Positions 27,095-35,760 of a DNA stretch of 64,000 nucleotides are shown piece after piece. Below the pieces are notes generated by a model. It worked only from the letters and a program-made list of their open reading frames with translations, was not told the DNA's origin and ran no database searches. Each line of letters starts with the position of its first letter. Position 1 is the stretch's first letter. The translations under genes were made by a program, and so were the position numbers. The stretch spans positions 682,001-746,000 of the forward strand of contig OW818690.1 in the NCBI GenBank assembly GCA_942493315.1, read 5' to 3'. The DNA comes from UBA5429 sp942493315. GTDB lineage: Bacteria > Bacteroidota > Bacteroidia > Bacteroidales > WCHB1-69.

Positions 27095-27124
27095 CTAAGC
27101 GGTTTTTAAATAAACATGTTCTTG

Positions 27125-27132
27125 CAAAATTA
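27125..27132 (-). promoter_or_regulatory. Promoter -7 box for the antiporter/rlmF unit
   Basis: TAATTTTG followed by CAAG on the minus strand, 30 bp before the antiporter start. Confidence 0.6.
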
Positions 27133-27166
27133 AATAAAAAAAATGAATGATTCACCATTAGATTGC

Positions 27167-28858
27167 CTATTTCTTTTTGGAATCCTTGAACTCATCTTTG
27201 ATAAAATTAAAAAGTTTCTGTGCTATGAGTTCATGATAATAAGGTGTAACATGAATTCCATTTTCAAAATTTACATGATGGTGTTGATTTAATTCTTCAA
27301 ATCCGGATATAAATGGAATATTTTTCGAAAATTTGGAAATTTTGCGATCAAAAAAGCGACATAGTGTGGGTTCTAAAAAGTTTCCGTTTCTGCAGTTGGG
27401 ACCTAAAACACAAAACCTAATACTATTTTGCTCACAAAAAAAATTCATTTTCATGATCTCTTTTTGATACTTTCTTACTGCAAAAAAATGATTTCCAATT
27501 CCGACTCCCAATAAATAATTACAGGTCAATAAAAATGGATGAAATTTCGATTCCCTTTTTTTAGATTTGGGTCTGAATCGTTGGCTAACTTCCAAAATAT
27601 CAAATTGTTCAGATTTCAAAACATGAAATAATGGAAAATTAAATGCCCATTTTATGGCCCCTTTGTCGTTTGTGTATTTATATAATAATTTTGTAAATCT
27701 TAAAAAAATCTCCGGTCTTACATGAAATACCAGAATATCAATTTTCCTATACTGAATTAAAGAATTCAATTTTTCATAAAGGGAATAAAATCTTTCATAT
27801 CTTATGATGTTAATCTGCAAATTTTGGTGTAAAGAGTCTGCTAATTTTCTTTTTAACTTTTGATGAAATAACGCTTCATACAAAATATTATATTGTACCG
27901 GAAAACACCCTCCAATATAACATAGTTGTATCTGATTTCCATTTTCATTTATATAATTTTTTGATGCACGATACTCCTGAAGTGAGATTATTTCTCCGTT
28001 ACATTTGGTCAATCCTCTTGTTTTATTGTATTTTTCATAATTGGTAATTAAATGATTCGCAAATTGTTCATCTACTGAAATCAAGTTTTTATTAGATAAA
28101 TACGATTCAAAAAAAACTTCAGAAATGGATCTGTTTTGACACCATTCTGATTGCTTTGTTGATAGTGTCACCTGTCCTTTAATCGATTTTTTGTAATCTG
28201 AAATATATTTTAACATGGATGTAAAAAACATCTCATTTTGAACATTCAGATATGGTGAATTGATGATTTCAACATTTGAACCAGCCACTTTACACAAATA
28301 ATTGATCCATTTCCAATATTCCCAACTGTCCTGATGAAAAAAGGGATAAGCCCGAATACTTAAATTATAATCACAATGACCAAAAGCGTAAGAATTTATT
28401 ATTGTTCCACAGCTTTTTATCATATCGGAAAAGTTTTCAAATCCTTTTTTGGTTTCAATAATGGGTATGATCTTCTTACATTTAATGTTATGAAAGGTTA
28501 TTTTTTTTAAATTTTGATTCAGATCTGAGGCATTTTCAATTTTTGGAAGTAAAATTACATCTATTGATTTTCCTGTTAATGTCAAAAAATCATCGTTAAT
28601 ATAAAATGAATGAATCGAGTTTATTCTTACACCAATCGAACAATCGGCTATATGTTCACGAATGAGTTTATACAATCTATTGAATTGTTTTCTTGCTTCA
28701 TTTTTAAGTTCTTCATTATTTTGAGCGTTCATGGGATCTACAATCCCATCTTCAAAGTCAAAACAAATAATAGCTCCCGTTTCATAAACCTTTTGCAAAT
28801 CCTCAATAGTTGTCAAATGATTATACTGAATAAATTGGTAAGGCTGAAGTTGGTTCAT
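27167..28858 (-). CDS. CitE-like aldolase/lyase domain fused to an SGNH-hydrolase-like domain
   Basis: A 563-residue two-domain protein. Residues ~15-280 match the HpcH/HpaI aldolase and citrate-lyase-beta (CitE) fold: ICFDFEDGIVDP, VRINSIHSFY, LLPKIENASDL, IPIIETKKGFEN and AFGHCDYNLS, with the acidic metal-binding positions kept. Residues ~315-560 look SGNH-like: CYIGGCFP in place of a GDS block, VFHVRPEIF, VLGPNCRNGN and GIHVTPYYHELIAQKL as the last block with His. CitE-like proteins cleave or form C-C bonds of acyl-CoA-type substrates; SGNH proteins are esterases or acyltransferases. The pairing suggests modification of a surface or secondary metabolite, but the product is unknown. No signal peptide. 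Confidence 0.65.
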   Translation of the reverse strand: MNQLQPYQFIQYNHLTTIEDLQKVYETGAIICFDFEDGIVDPMNAQNNEELKNEARKQFNRLYKLIREHIADCSIGVRINSIHSFYINDDFLTLTGKSIDVILLPKIENASDLNQNLKKITFHNIKCKKIIPIIETKKGFENFSDMIKSCGTIINSYAFGHCDYNLSIRAYPFFHQDSWEYWKWINYLCKVAGSNVEIINSPYLNVQNEMFFTSMLKYISDYKKSIKGQVTLSTKQSEWCQNRSISEVFFESYLSNKNLISVDEQFANHLITNYEKYNKTRGLTKCNGEIISLQEYRASKNYINENGNQIQLCYIGGCFPVQYNILYEALFHQKLKRKLADSLHQNLQINIIRYERFYSLYEKLNSLIQYRKIDILVFHVRPEIFLRFTKLLYKYTNDKGAIKWAFNFPLFHVLKSEQFDILEVSQRFRPKSKKRESKFHPFLLTCNYLLGVGIGNHFFAVRKYQKEIMKMNFFCEQNSIRFCVLGPNCRNGNFLEPTLCRFFDRKISKFSKNIPFISGFEELNQHHHVNFENGIHVTPYYHELIAQKLFNFIKDEFKDSKKK

Positions 28859-28952
28859 CTGTTTTAGGTTAATAATTTTAATTTGTTTTATTCTCTCATT
28901 TGAAATAAATTCTAAAGAGCAAAGATAATAATTTTATTAATTATTTTTTTAC

Positions 28953-28960
28953 TATATTTG
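28953..28960 (+). promoter_or_regulatory. Promoter -7 box for the E2-like gene
   Basis: TATATTTG, an exact consensus match, 31 bp before the start codon at 28992. Confidence 0.65.
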
Positions 28961-28991
28961 TGGCTTATTAATACATTTAAAAACCTGCACT

Positions 28992-29906
28992 ATGAGCCTA
29001 AACAAATTCAAATATTTCAAATTTCGCATCGGAGATAGATATGATGGATGGAGAGTAAGAAAAGTGGATACTGTATTTAGAGTAATTCCCTATTTTCTTA
29101 GAACCAGAATGGATGCCCAAAATTTCTTTGAAGAGAAATTGGTGATTGATGATTTGGAAGCCTTTATCAAAAAACACAAAGAGGATCTTCCCGATTTATC
29201 CATAATGCATATCATTATTGCGGCTATGATTCGTCTTTTTTCACAAAGGCCAAACTTAAACAGATTTGTCATGTGGAATAAGATTTTCTCCAGAAACCAT
29301 TTAAATATCTCCATTGCAGTTAAAAGATCATTATCAGATGAAGGGGAAGAAACTTTAATAAAACCTTTTTTCATGCCATCTGACACCCTTTATGATGTAG
29401 TGGAAAAGGTTAGAACAGAATTAGAAAACAATCAGAAAGTGGGTCAAAAAAATGGTTCAGATGCTGTCGCAGGGTTTATTGGTAAGCTCCCTGATTTTTT
29501 GCTTCGTTTTGTCGTTTTTTGTTTGTTATGGATGGATAAAGTAGGGATTTTGCCCGGTATTATCAACAAAGTGAGTCCCTGGCATTGTAGTATCTTTTTA
29601 ACTAACGTAGGATCTATTGGTGTTCAATCGATCTATCACCATTTATACGAGTTTGGAACTTGTAGTATATTTGTTGCAATGGGTAAAAAAACCAGAGAGA
29701 ATCTCATTGATTCTTCAGGTAATGTTGAACCCCAGAAAAGCATTATGTTGAAATTTGTATTGGATGAAAGAGTTTGTGACGGATTCTATTACGCTTCATC
29801 CATGAGAATATTAAGTAAGATTTTATCCAATCCTGAACAATTGTTAACTCCACCCGAAAAAGTGTTAATTGACGAAGGAGTGGGCGGTAAAAGGATTGAT
29901 CAATAG
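28992..29906 (+). CDS. E2-like (2-oxoacid dehydrogenase acyltransferase fold) protein without catalytic His
   Basis: A 304-residue protein that resembles the catalytic domain of dihydrolipoyl acyltransferases and chloramphenicol acetyltransferases, with no lipoyl or E3-binding domains. The region that is normally DHRxxDG reads DERVCDGFYY near residue 258, so the general-base His is replaced by Glu while the Asp-Gly is kept. The N-terminal RVRKVDTVFRVIPYFLRTR and central NRFVMWNKIFSRNHLNISIA are typical of a free-standing family annotated as 2-oxo acid dehydrogenase-like. It is probably not a classical acyltransferase. Neighbours do not reveal a pathway. Confidence 0.7.
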   Translation: MSLNKFKYFKFRIGDRYDGWRVRKVDTVFRVIPYFLRTRMDAQNFFEEKLVIDDLEAFIKKHKEDLPDLSIMHIIIAAMIRLFSQRPNLNRFVMWNKIFSRNHLNISIAVKRSLSDEGEETLIKPFFMPSDTLYDVVEKVRTELENNQKVGQKNGSDAVAGFIGKLPDFLLRFVVFCLLWMDKVGILPGIINKVSPWHCSIFLTNVGSIGVQSIYHHLYEFGTCSIFVAMGKKTRENLIDSSGNVEPQKSIMLKFVLDERVCDGFYYASSMRILSKILSNPEQLLTPPEKVLIDEGVGGKRIDQ

Positions 29907-29945
29907 TTTTATAGAACCATTTATTCACTTTTAAAATAAAAATTT

Positions 29946-30734
29946 ATGATGAAAAAAACTTTTTTTTTAGTTGCCTTATTGGTTTCTGTATCCATTTTTA
30001 ATTCATGTGATCCAGAAGAACCTGTTGCATTAGATTTGAAAACCATGGCATTGGATGATTTTCAAGTTGACAATCATTTCAATGTAATCTTAGAAGAGAT
30101 TAATGAGATGAGTACCGCATTTCTTCAATTAACTACATATCCTGTATATTTAGGAAGAAATACTGGAACTACTTTAAATAATGATGGAACAAGTACTGTT
30201 TCTTTAAATTATTTGAATTTTATTAATCCTAACTCTTCTTATCAATATCCCATCAATGGAACTATGGAAATATTGATTACTCCTACAAATTTTGTAAGAC
30301 AAGTAACCTTTACAAATTTTAGTGTTAATGGAAAAATAGTTTCAGGGAATTTGGAATTAACCAGAAGTTCCAATAGTGATCAGATTAAATTTACCAATTG
30401 GAAATTAACATTTACAGACCAGAAATATATAACCAGAAACGGAACAAGAACGCTAACAGCTACTCAAAGCTCAGGCACTCCGGATATTTGGGATGATATT
30501 TATGAAATCTCAGGATCCTTAAACGGAGTTAATAAACTGGGATACGATTACACCATTTCTACGGTTACCCCTTTAGAAAAAATGACTAATTATCGTCACT
30601 ATGTTTCAGGAAAAGTTAATTTGTTGGTAGATGATCAAAATGCTCTAATTAATTTTGGAATGGGACTCACAGATAGTTTAATTAATATCACCATACAAGA
30701 GGAAGAGGTACCGGGGATAGTTCTTAGAAACTGA
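29946..30734 (+). CDS. Hypothetical lipoprotein
   Basis: A 262-residue lipoprotein with a signal peptide and lipobox (SIFNSC, Cys21), followed by DPEEP, a sequence often seen on lipoproteins of this phylum. The rest is predicted mostly beta-strand with many Asn, Thr and Ser residues. No family was recognised. It lies 39 bp after the E2-like gene and about 130 bp before an outer-membrane barrel gene. Confidence 0.6.
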   Translation: MMKKTFFLVALLVSVSIFNSCDPEEPVALDLKTMALDDFQVDNHFNVILEEINEMSTAFLQLTTYPVYLGRNTGTTLNNDGTSTVSLNYLNFINPNSSYQYPINGTMEILITPTNFVRQVTFTNFSVNGKIVSGNLELTRSSNSDQIKFTNWKLTFTDQKYITRNGTRTLTATQSSGTPDIWDDIYEISGSLNGVNKLGYDYTISTVTPLEKMTNYRHYVSGKVNLLVDDQNALINFGMGLTDSLINITIQEEEVPGIVLRN

Positions 30735-30864
30735 TTTTAATATTCCCATTATAATTTTTGTTTATTTATTTCGTTTACTTTTATTATTTGCATGGAGCAG
30801 ATACCATTTAAAAAAACGGGTTATTCTATATGCCTAAATTATAGACAGAAAAATTTATAAAATT

Positions 30865-31545
30865 ATGAAAAAATTACTATTTGGAATTCTTACTTCTCTG
30901 ATTTTATTATCAGGAAATGCTCAAACTGATGCCGGATGCAAATTTATTGGTGGAACTATGAAATTTGGAACTGCGAGTTTCTTCAATCCGGATTCTGTTG
31001 GTTATTTTAAAGGAAACAACTTTGATTTTCAAATTGCTCCTGAATTTGGTTATTTTGTGGCTGATAATTTTGCTATTGGTGCTTCTATCTTTTTTGGAAC
31101 ATCAACCGCAAAAATGTTTGATGAATTTTTAGATTTAGAAAAAACTCAAAAAGTCTCAGAATTATCATTTGGTGGAGGCATTTTTGGACACTATTTTATT
31201 GAATTAAATAAAAATTTATATCTATCCTTTAAAGGTACACTTGGATATTATAACACCAAAGGGGAAACATCTATCACTACTCCACCCTACTCCGGTTTTC
31301 CTTTAACTACTATAATAGGAGTATCTACTACTTCAAATGCTATAAGTTTTAATATTTTGCCTAGTATTGAATATTTTGTAAATGATAATTTAAGTTTGAG
31401 CTTAAGTTTTGGAAATTTATATGTCTCTCAAATTTGGACTAAAAATCTCTTACTTACGACACCTTCTTCTTATACTACAACAGATTTCGGTTTAGATTTG
31501 GATCTAAGTAGTGTTAAATTTGGAATCAAATTCTTTATGGAATAA
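30865..31545 (+). CDS. Outer-membrane beta-barrel protein (OmpA-like porin fold)
   Basis: A 226-residue exported protein (signal to GNAQ, about 1-19). The mature part starts GCKFIGGTMKFGTASF and alternates short amphipathic strands (FQIAPEFGYFVADNFAIGAS, then LYLSFKGTLGYY), ending in a strand with terminal aromatic residue (KFGIKFFME). This is the pattern of eight-stranded barrels in the OMP_b-brl group. Function unknown. Confidence 0.75.
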   Translation: MKKLLFGILTSLILLSGNAQTDAGCKFIGGTMKFGTASFFNPDSVGYFKGNNFDFQIAPEFGYFVADNFAIGASIFFGTSTAKMFDEFLDLEKTQKVSELSFGGGIFGHYFIELNKNLYLSFKGTLGYYNTKGETSITTPPYSGFPLTTIIGVSTTSNAISFNILPSIEYFVNDNLSLSLSFGNLYVSQIWTKNLLLTTPSSYTTTDFGLDLDLSSVKFGIKFFME

Positions 31546-31556
31546 TGGTTCAATAT

Positions 31557-31595
31557 TTTAAAAAAAAAGGGGCGAAAAATTTCGCCCCTTTTTTT
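31557..31595. terminator. Bidirectional terminator between the barrel gene and pruA
   Basis: AAAAGGGGCGAAA..TTTCGCCCCTTTT with long A and T runs on either side, between two convergent genes. Confidence 0.92.
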
Positions 31596-31597
31596 GT

Positions 31598-33223
31598 TTA
31601 TCCTAGGAATGGATAACCATAATCTGTTGGTGGAACCAACGTTTCTTTAATGGTTCTTGGACTTATCCATCTGTATAAGTTCAAGGCTGAACCGGCTTTA
31701 TCATTTGTTCCGGAAGATCTTGCCCCACCGAAAGGTTGATTGCCAACAACAGCACCTGTTGGTTTATCGTTCAAATAGAAGTTACCTGCAGCATAACGCA
31801 ACATATCAAATGCTTTATTTAACATATATCTATCTTGTGAGAAAATAGATCCGGTTAATGCATAAGGAGATGTAGCATCACAAAGTTTTAATGTTTCTTC
31901 AAATTGATCATCTTCGTATAAATAAATGGTAAATACAGGTCCAAATATCTCTTCAACGATCGATTCATAATCTGCTTTTTTAGCTACAATAATCGTTGGT
32001 TCTACAAAATAACCCACTGATTTATCATAACCACCACCTAATGCGATCTCAGCATCAGGAGAAGCTTTAGCACGATCAATATAACCGGCAATATTATCAA
32101 AAGATTTTTCGTCAATAACTGCATTCACAAAGTTTGAGAAATCACGAACACAACCCATTTTGACGGTTTTCATCATCTCTTTCACATGTTGTAGTGTTTC
32201 ATTCCATAAAGATTTAGGAATATAACCTCTGGAGGCTGCAGAACATTTTTGTCCTTGATACTCAAAAGCACCTCTTACAATTGCAACAGCTAATTCTCTT
32301 GCAGGAGCAGAGCTATGTGCAAAGATAAAGTCTTTTCCACCTGTTTCACCTACAATTTTTGGATAGGTTTTATAGTTTCCAATATTTTGTCCAATGGTAT
32401 TCCAGAATGCGTTAAAAGTTCCAGTACTTCCGGTAAAGTGAACTCCGGCAAAATCTGGAGAAGCAAAAACGGTATTAGAAATGGTTGCTCCACTTCCCGG
32501 TAAGAAATTGATAACACCATCAGGAAGACCAGCTTCTTTGAATAACAACATCAGGTAATAATTGGAAAGGATAGCCGTAGTTGCAGGTTTCCATAATACT
32601 ACGTTGCCCATTAATGCAGGAGACATGCTTAAGTTAGAAGCGATGGCTGTAAAGTTAAATGGAGATATCGCATAAACAAAACCTTCCAAAGGACGATATT
32701 CTGTTCTGTTGATAGCAGTATGGTCAGACATCGGTTGTTGAGCATAGATTTGAGAAGCAAAATAGGTGTTAAATCTCAAAAAGTCTATTGCTTCACAAGG
32801 ACAGTCAATTTCTGCCTGGTATGGATTTTTTCCTTGACCCAACATCGTTGCAGCGCTTAAAATGAAACGATATTTTTTAGATAGTAGTTCAGCGGCTTTC
32901 ATCATGATAGAACCACGTTCCACCCAAGGCATCTCTTCCCATTGTTTTTTAGCAGCCATAGCTGCTTCAATAGCCATTTTAACCTCTTTTTCAGTAACCA
33001 TGTGGTAATTGGCTAAAACGTGTTGATGTTCTGTTGGCATCACTACTTTACCCATTTTTCCGGTTTTGATCTCTTTTCCCCCAATAATAATGGGAATCTC
33101 GATCACTTGATTGTATTGTTTTTCAATCTCTGCTTGTAATTGAGCCCTTTCAGGTGACCCCGGAGCATACGAATAAATCGGCTCATTTTTGGGCTCTCTG
33201 AATTGAAATAATGCATTGTTCAT
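31598..33223 (-). CDS. pruA: L-glutamate gamma-semialdehyde (1-pyrroline-5-carboxylate) dehydrogenase
   Basis: This oxidises glutamate-gamma-semialdehyde to glutamate with NAD+, the second step of proline breakdown. The 541-residue aldehyde dehydrogenase has SPFNFTAIASNLSMSPALMG (cofactor pocket), HFTGSTGTFNAFW, the general-base region ETGGKDF, the catalytic Cys in YQGQKCSAASRGYIP, and EEIFGPVFTIYLYED. The length and the N-terminal REPKNEPIYSYAPGSPER match the P5C dehydrogenase subfamily. No proline dehydrogenase gene is adjacent. Confidence 0.95.
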   Translation of the reverse strand: MNNALFQFREPKNEPIYSYAPGSPERAQLQAEIEKQYNQVIEIPIIIGGKEIKTGKMGKVVMPTEHQHVLANYHMVTEKEVKMAIEAAMAAKKQWEEMPWVERGSIMMKAAELLSKKYRFILSAATMLGQGKNPYQAEIDCPCEAIDFLRFNTYFASQIYAQQPMSDHTAINRTEYRPLEGFVYAISPFNFTAIASNLSMSPALMGNVVLWKPATTAILSNYYLMLLFKEAGLPDGVINFLPGSGATISNTVFASPDFAGVHFTGSTGTFNAFWNTIGQNIGNYKTYPKIVGETGGKDFIFAHSSAPARELAVAIVRGAFEYQGQKCSAASRGYIPKSLWNETLQHVKEMMKTVKMGCVRDFSNFVNAVIDEKSFDNIAGYIDRAKASPDAEIALGGGYDKSVGYFVEPTIIVAKKADYESIVEEIFGPVFTIYLYEDDQFEETLKLCDATSPYALTGSIFSQDRYMLNKAFDMLRYAAGNFYLNDKPTGAVVGNQPFGGARSSGTNDKAGSALNLYRWISPRTIKETLVPPTDYGYPFLG

Positions 33224-33262
33224 TTTGATATTGTTTAAAAGGTTATTAAATACAATAGAAAA

Positions 33263-33288
33263 TCACGATAAAAGTTTTTTTATCGTGA
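33263..33288. terminator. Hairpin after the CxC lipoprotein operon, upstream of pruA
   Basis: TCACGATAAAA-GTTT-TTTTATCGTGA, an 11-bp perfect stem. It lies 24 bp past the stop of the 33312 lipoprotein gene and 40 bp before the pruA start, both minus strand. It may end the lipoprotein transcript or act as an operator for pruA; it lacks a T tail, so termination is uncertain. Confidence 0.5.
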
Positions 33289-33311
33289 CATCATTTTATA
33301 AAAAATTCTAA

Positions 33312-33530
33312 TTATTCACTAACACAAGTATAAGTGTAGTCCAAACTAGTCCAGGTTGTATCTGAATATGCGGTACAATCATCTTCAGTCATCTCACCCA
33401 CAGCAAGATTATCATATCCGTCTAATGTAACATTGTCTTTTTGAACGGTACAATAGCAAATTTTCTTACAAGATGAAAATAAAACGGTAGCTAATCCTAA
33501 AACTACTAAGGTCAAAACTATTTTTTTCAT
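33312..33530 (-). CDS. Small CxC lipoprotein, paralog 1
   Basis: A 72-residue lipoprotein with lipobox LFSSC (Cys21), then Cys25 and Cys27 (KKICYCTV), Cys52 and Cys69. The segment VGEMTEDDCTAY is shared with the paralog at 33901 (VGEMTSAQCAAY). Four cysteines after the lipid-bearing one suggest two disulfides or a metal site. It is 22 bp downstream of paralog 2, in the same operon. Function unknown. Confidence 0.75.
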   Translation of the reverse strand: MKKIVLTLVVLGLATVLFSSCKKICYCTVQKDNVTLDGYDNLAVGEMTEDDCTAYSDTTWTSLDYTYTCVSE

Positions 33531-33552
33531 AATTCAATATTTTTTAATATGT

Positions 33553-33771
33553 TTATTTTGATTCTTCGCAAATAACTCCTGAAACCATGTTATTCACAGT
33601 ATCAGTATATGAATATTGTTGGCAAACAGACCCATCACCTTCTAGATCTACTGAATAAGACTGCCCAAATGATTCATTAACAAAGGGTTGACATTCACAT
33701 GTCTTTTTACAACTTTGAAAAGAAAAAAGTACAAAGGTGAAAGCAATAAATAAGAATATTCGTTTGTACAT
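33553..33771 (-). CDS. Small CxC lipoprotein, paralog 2
   Basis: A 72-residue lipoprotein with the same frame: lipobox SFQSC (Cys21), Cys25, Cys27 (KKTCECQPF), Cys50 and Cys68. It is the most divergent of the three; it lacks the VGEM segment but keeps a Cys followed by Gln-Gln-Tyr where the others have Cys-Thr/Ala-Ala-Tyr. First gene of a two-gene unit. Function unknown. Confidence 0.72.
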   Translation of the reverse strand: MYKRIFLFIAFTFVLFSFQSCKKTCECQPFVNESFGQSYSVDLEGDGSVCQQYSYTDTVNNMVSGVICEESK

Positions 33772-33796
33772 ATTTAACTTTTATATTTTAAGGGTA

Positions 33797-33804
33797 CAAA
33801 AGTA
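33797..33804 (-). promoter_or_regulatory. Promoter -7 box for CxC lipoproteins 2 and 1
   Basis: TACTTTTG on the minus strand, a TAnnTTTG match, 25 bp before the start at 33771. Confidence 0.6.
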
Positions 33805-33846
33805 ATGAAATTTTTGATATTAAGGAATATTTATTTCTTTATACAT

Positions 33847-33878
33847 AAAAAAAAAGAACCGAGTAAAACCCGGTTCCA
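33847..33878 (-). terminator. Terminator after CxC lipoprotein 3
   Basis: On the minus strand GGAACCGGGTTTTACTCGGTTC followed by nine T, 23 bp past the stop of the 33901 gene. It separates that gene from the two-gene unit. Confidence 0.88.
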
Positions 33879-33900
33879 TTTTATAAAAAATAAAGCTTGA

Positions 33901-34095
33901 TTATCTGGCATCACAAACAACTGTTTCACCTGTCAAAGAAACAGTAGCTTCATAAGCTGCACATTGTGCACTTGTCATTTCACCAACGAAAAGTTCGTCC
34001 TCGCTGCCAATTGTGCAATAACAACTTTTTACACATGATGTACTAATTGCAGCTAAGAAAGCTACACAAGCTAAAGTTAAAAATACTTTTTTCAT
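33901..34095 (-). CDS. Small CxC lipoprotein, paralog 3
   Basis: A 64-residue lipoprotein with lipobox AISTSC (Cys21), Cys25, Cys27 (VKSCYCTIG), Cys45 and Cys61. It shares VGEMT and C.AY with paralog 1. It has its own promoter about 120 bases upstream, a long leader for this genome, and its own terminator. Function unknown; the tandem arrangement points to gene duplication and divergence. Confidence 0.75.
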   Translation of the reverse strand: MKKVFLTLACVAFLAAISTSCVKSCYCTIGSEDELFVGEMTSAQCAAYEATVSLTGETVVCDAR

Positions 34096-34217
34096 AAAAA
34101 TAATTTTTTTGGTTAATAATTTTGGTTTAAATGTGTTTATTTACTAAACTTTTATTTTAAAAAACATACTAAATGAAAATCTTTGCTTCTCTTCCGTCTC
34201 TCGTGACTTTCAGGTTG

Positions 34218-34225
34218 CAAATATA
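34218..34225 (-). promoter_or_regulatory. Promoter -7 box for CxC lipoprotein 3
   Basis: TATATTTG followed by CAACC on the minus strand, about 120 bp before the start codon. Divergent from the purA promoter 45 bp away. Confidence 0.6.
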
Positions 34226-34269
34226 AAAAACTTTTTCATTAAAAAAACAAAAAAATCGCAATTATTTCA

Positions 34270-34277
34270 TATTTTTG
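34270..34277 (+). promoter_or_regulatory. Promoter -7 box for purA
   Basis: TATTTTTG followed by CAG, 24 bp before the purA ATG. The in-frame TTG at 34275 is part of this box. Confidence 0.7.
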
Positions 34278-34301
34278 CAGTTCATAACAATATTTTCAAA
34301 A

Positions 34302-35573
34302 ATGGATTTAGATATACTATTAGGGTTGCAATGGGGCGACGAAGGAAAAGGCAAGATTGTTGATGTTTTAACTCCTGAATATGAGGTTATTGCACGATTT
34401 CAAGGGGGGCCAAATGCAGGTCATACTTTGGAATTTAACGGCATAAAACATGTTTTGCATATTATTCCTTCCGGGATTTTTCATCAAAATAAAATCAACA
34501 TTATTGGAAATGGGGTGGTTATTGACCCTGTAATTTTCAAAAAAGAGATTGAAGAACTAGAAAAAATGGGAGCAAATCCGGTAAAAAATCTTTACATTTC
34601 AAAAAAAGCTCACCTGATTCTTCCTACACATAAACTATTGGATGCAGCATTAGAGTCTCGTAAAGGGAGTCAGAAAATTGGATCCACTTTGAAAGGGATT
34701 GGTCCAACCTATACCGATAAAACTGCGCGTAATGGATTAAGAGTATTAGATCTTTTTGCGCCCAATTTTAATGAAAAATGGGATTCCGCTATTGCAAATC
34801 ATCAGGATTTATTAGATAAATACAATTTTAATTATCAGGAGATCTTACCACAGATGATTACGGAATGGTTGGACTCTGTTGAAACATTAACCCGTTTCAC
34901 TTGCATTGATAGTGAGTATGAAGTGAACCAATATTTGAATGATCATAAAAAAGTGTTGGCGGAAGGTGCACAAGGCACTTTATTAGATGTTGACTTCGGA
35001 TCTTATCCTTATGTAACCTCTTCAAATACTGTAGCTGCCGGAGCATTTACTGGTTTAGGTGTTGCTCCTTCCAAATCCGGAAAAGTGATTGGTATTGTAA
35101 AAGCTTACTGTACTCGGGTGGGCAGCGGACCATTTCCTACTGAACTATTTGATGAAACCGGTGAACAACTACGCAAGCAAGGTTTTGAGTTTGGATCCAC
35201 AACCGGACGTCCCAGAAGATGCGGATGGCTTGACTTAGTAGCCCTTAAATACTCCATCATGATTAATGGTGTAACTGAAATGGTGCTTACAAAAGCAGAT
35301 GTTATGAATAATTTTGAGACCATTCAGGTTTGTACTTCTTACAAAATAAATGGAGAAATTACCGATCGGTTCCCTGCAAATACAGAAACTGAGGTTGAAC
35401 CCGTTTATACCACTTTCCCGGGTTGGAACTGCGATATCAATAACATGAACTCTTATGAGCAACTTCCTCCGGCTTTTAAATCTTATGTTAATTTTATTGA
35501 AAAAGAAACCGGAGTAAAGATTTCTATTGTTTCTACGGGTCCCGATAGATCTGAAACCATCATTCGATCATAA
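34302..35573 (+). CDS. purA: Adenylosuccinate synthetase
   Basis: This joins IMP and aspartate with GTP, the first committed step to AMP. The 423-residue protein starts MDLDILLGLQWGDEGKGKIVD, the GTP P-loop of the family. It has GGPNAGHT, the IMP-binding KGIGPTYTDKTARNGLR, EGAQGTLLDVDFGSYPYVTSSN and the C-terminal VSTGPDR. The ATG at 34302 gives the normal N-terminus; the upstream TTG lies in the promoter. A 57-residue lipoprotein gene starts within its stop codon. Confidence 0.97.
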   Translation: MDLDILLGLQWGDEGKGKIVDVLTPEYEVIARFQGGPNAGHTLEFNGIKHVLHIIPSGIFHQNKINIIGNGVVIDPVIFKKEIEELEKMGANPVKNLYISKKAHLILPTHKLLDAALESRKGSQKIGSTLKGIGPTYTDKTARNGLRVLDLFAPNFNEKWDSAIANHQDLLDKYNFNYQEILPQMITEWLDSVETLTRFTCIDSEYEVNQYLNDHKKVLAEGAQGTLLDVDFGSYPYVTSSNTVAAGAFTGLGVAPSKSGKVIGIVKAYCTRVGSGPFPTELFDETGEQLRKQGFEFGSTTGRPRRCGWLDLVALKYSIMINGVTEMVLTKADVMNNFETIQVCTSYKINGEITDRFPANTETEVEPVYTTFPGWNCDINNMNSYEQLPPAFKSYVNFIEKETGVKISIVSTGPDRSETIIRS

Positions 35574-35746
35574 TGAAAAAAAAACTTCCTTTTATTGGAT
35601 TATTACTTGTCGGAGTTCTATTATTCTCCTCTTGTCAACCCAAAATCTATGGTCAAACCAGAAGAAAAAAAGATCGTAAATGTGGCTGTGAGTTAATCAA
35701 ACAAGAAAAATCTGAGGATTTATATGCAGATTTAACATCAAAATAA
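35573..35746 (+). CDS. Small lipoprotein coupled to purA
   Basis: A 57-residue protein whose ATG shares a base with the purA stop (TAATG). It starts MKKKLPFIGLLLVGVLLFSS with a lipobox Cys21, then a basic stretch (RRKKDRK) and Cys37-Gly-Cys39, and ends ADLTSK. It recalls the CxC lipoproteins just upstream on the other strand, though with only one CxC pair. It is followed 14 bp later by a DUF4369 lipoprotein. Function unknown; a real gene is supported by the lipobox and the coupling. Confidence 0.65.
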   Translation: MKKKLPFIGLLLVGVLLFSSCQPKIYGQTRRKKDRKCGCELIKQEKSEDLYADLTSK

Positions 35747-35760
35747 AAAAAATATCAGCT

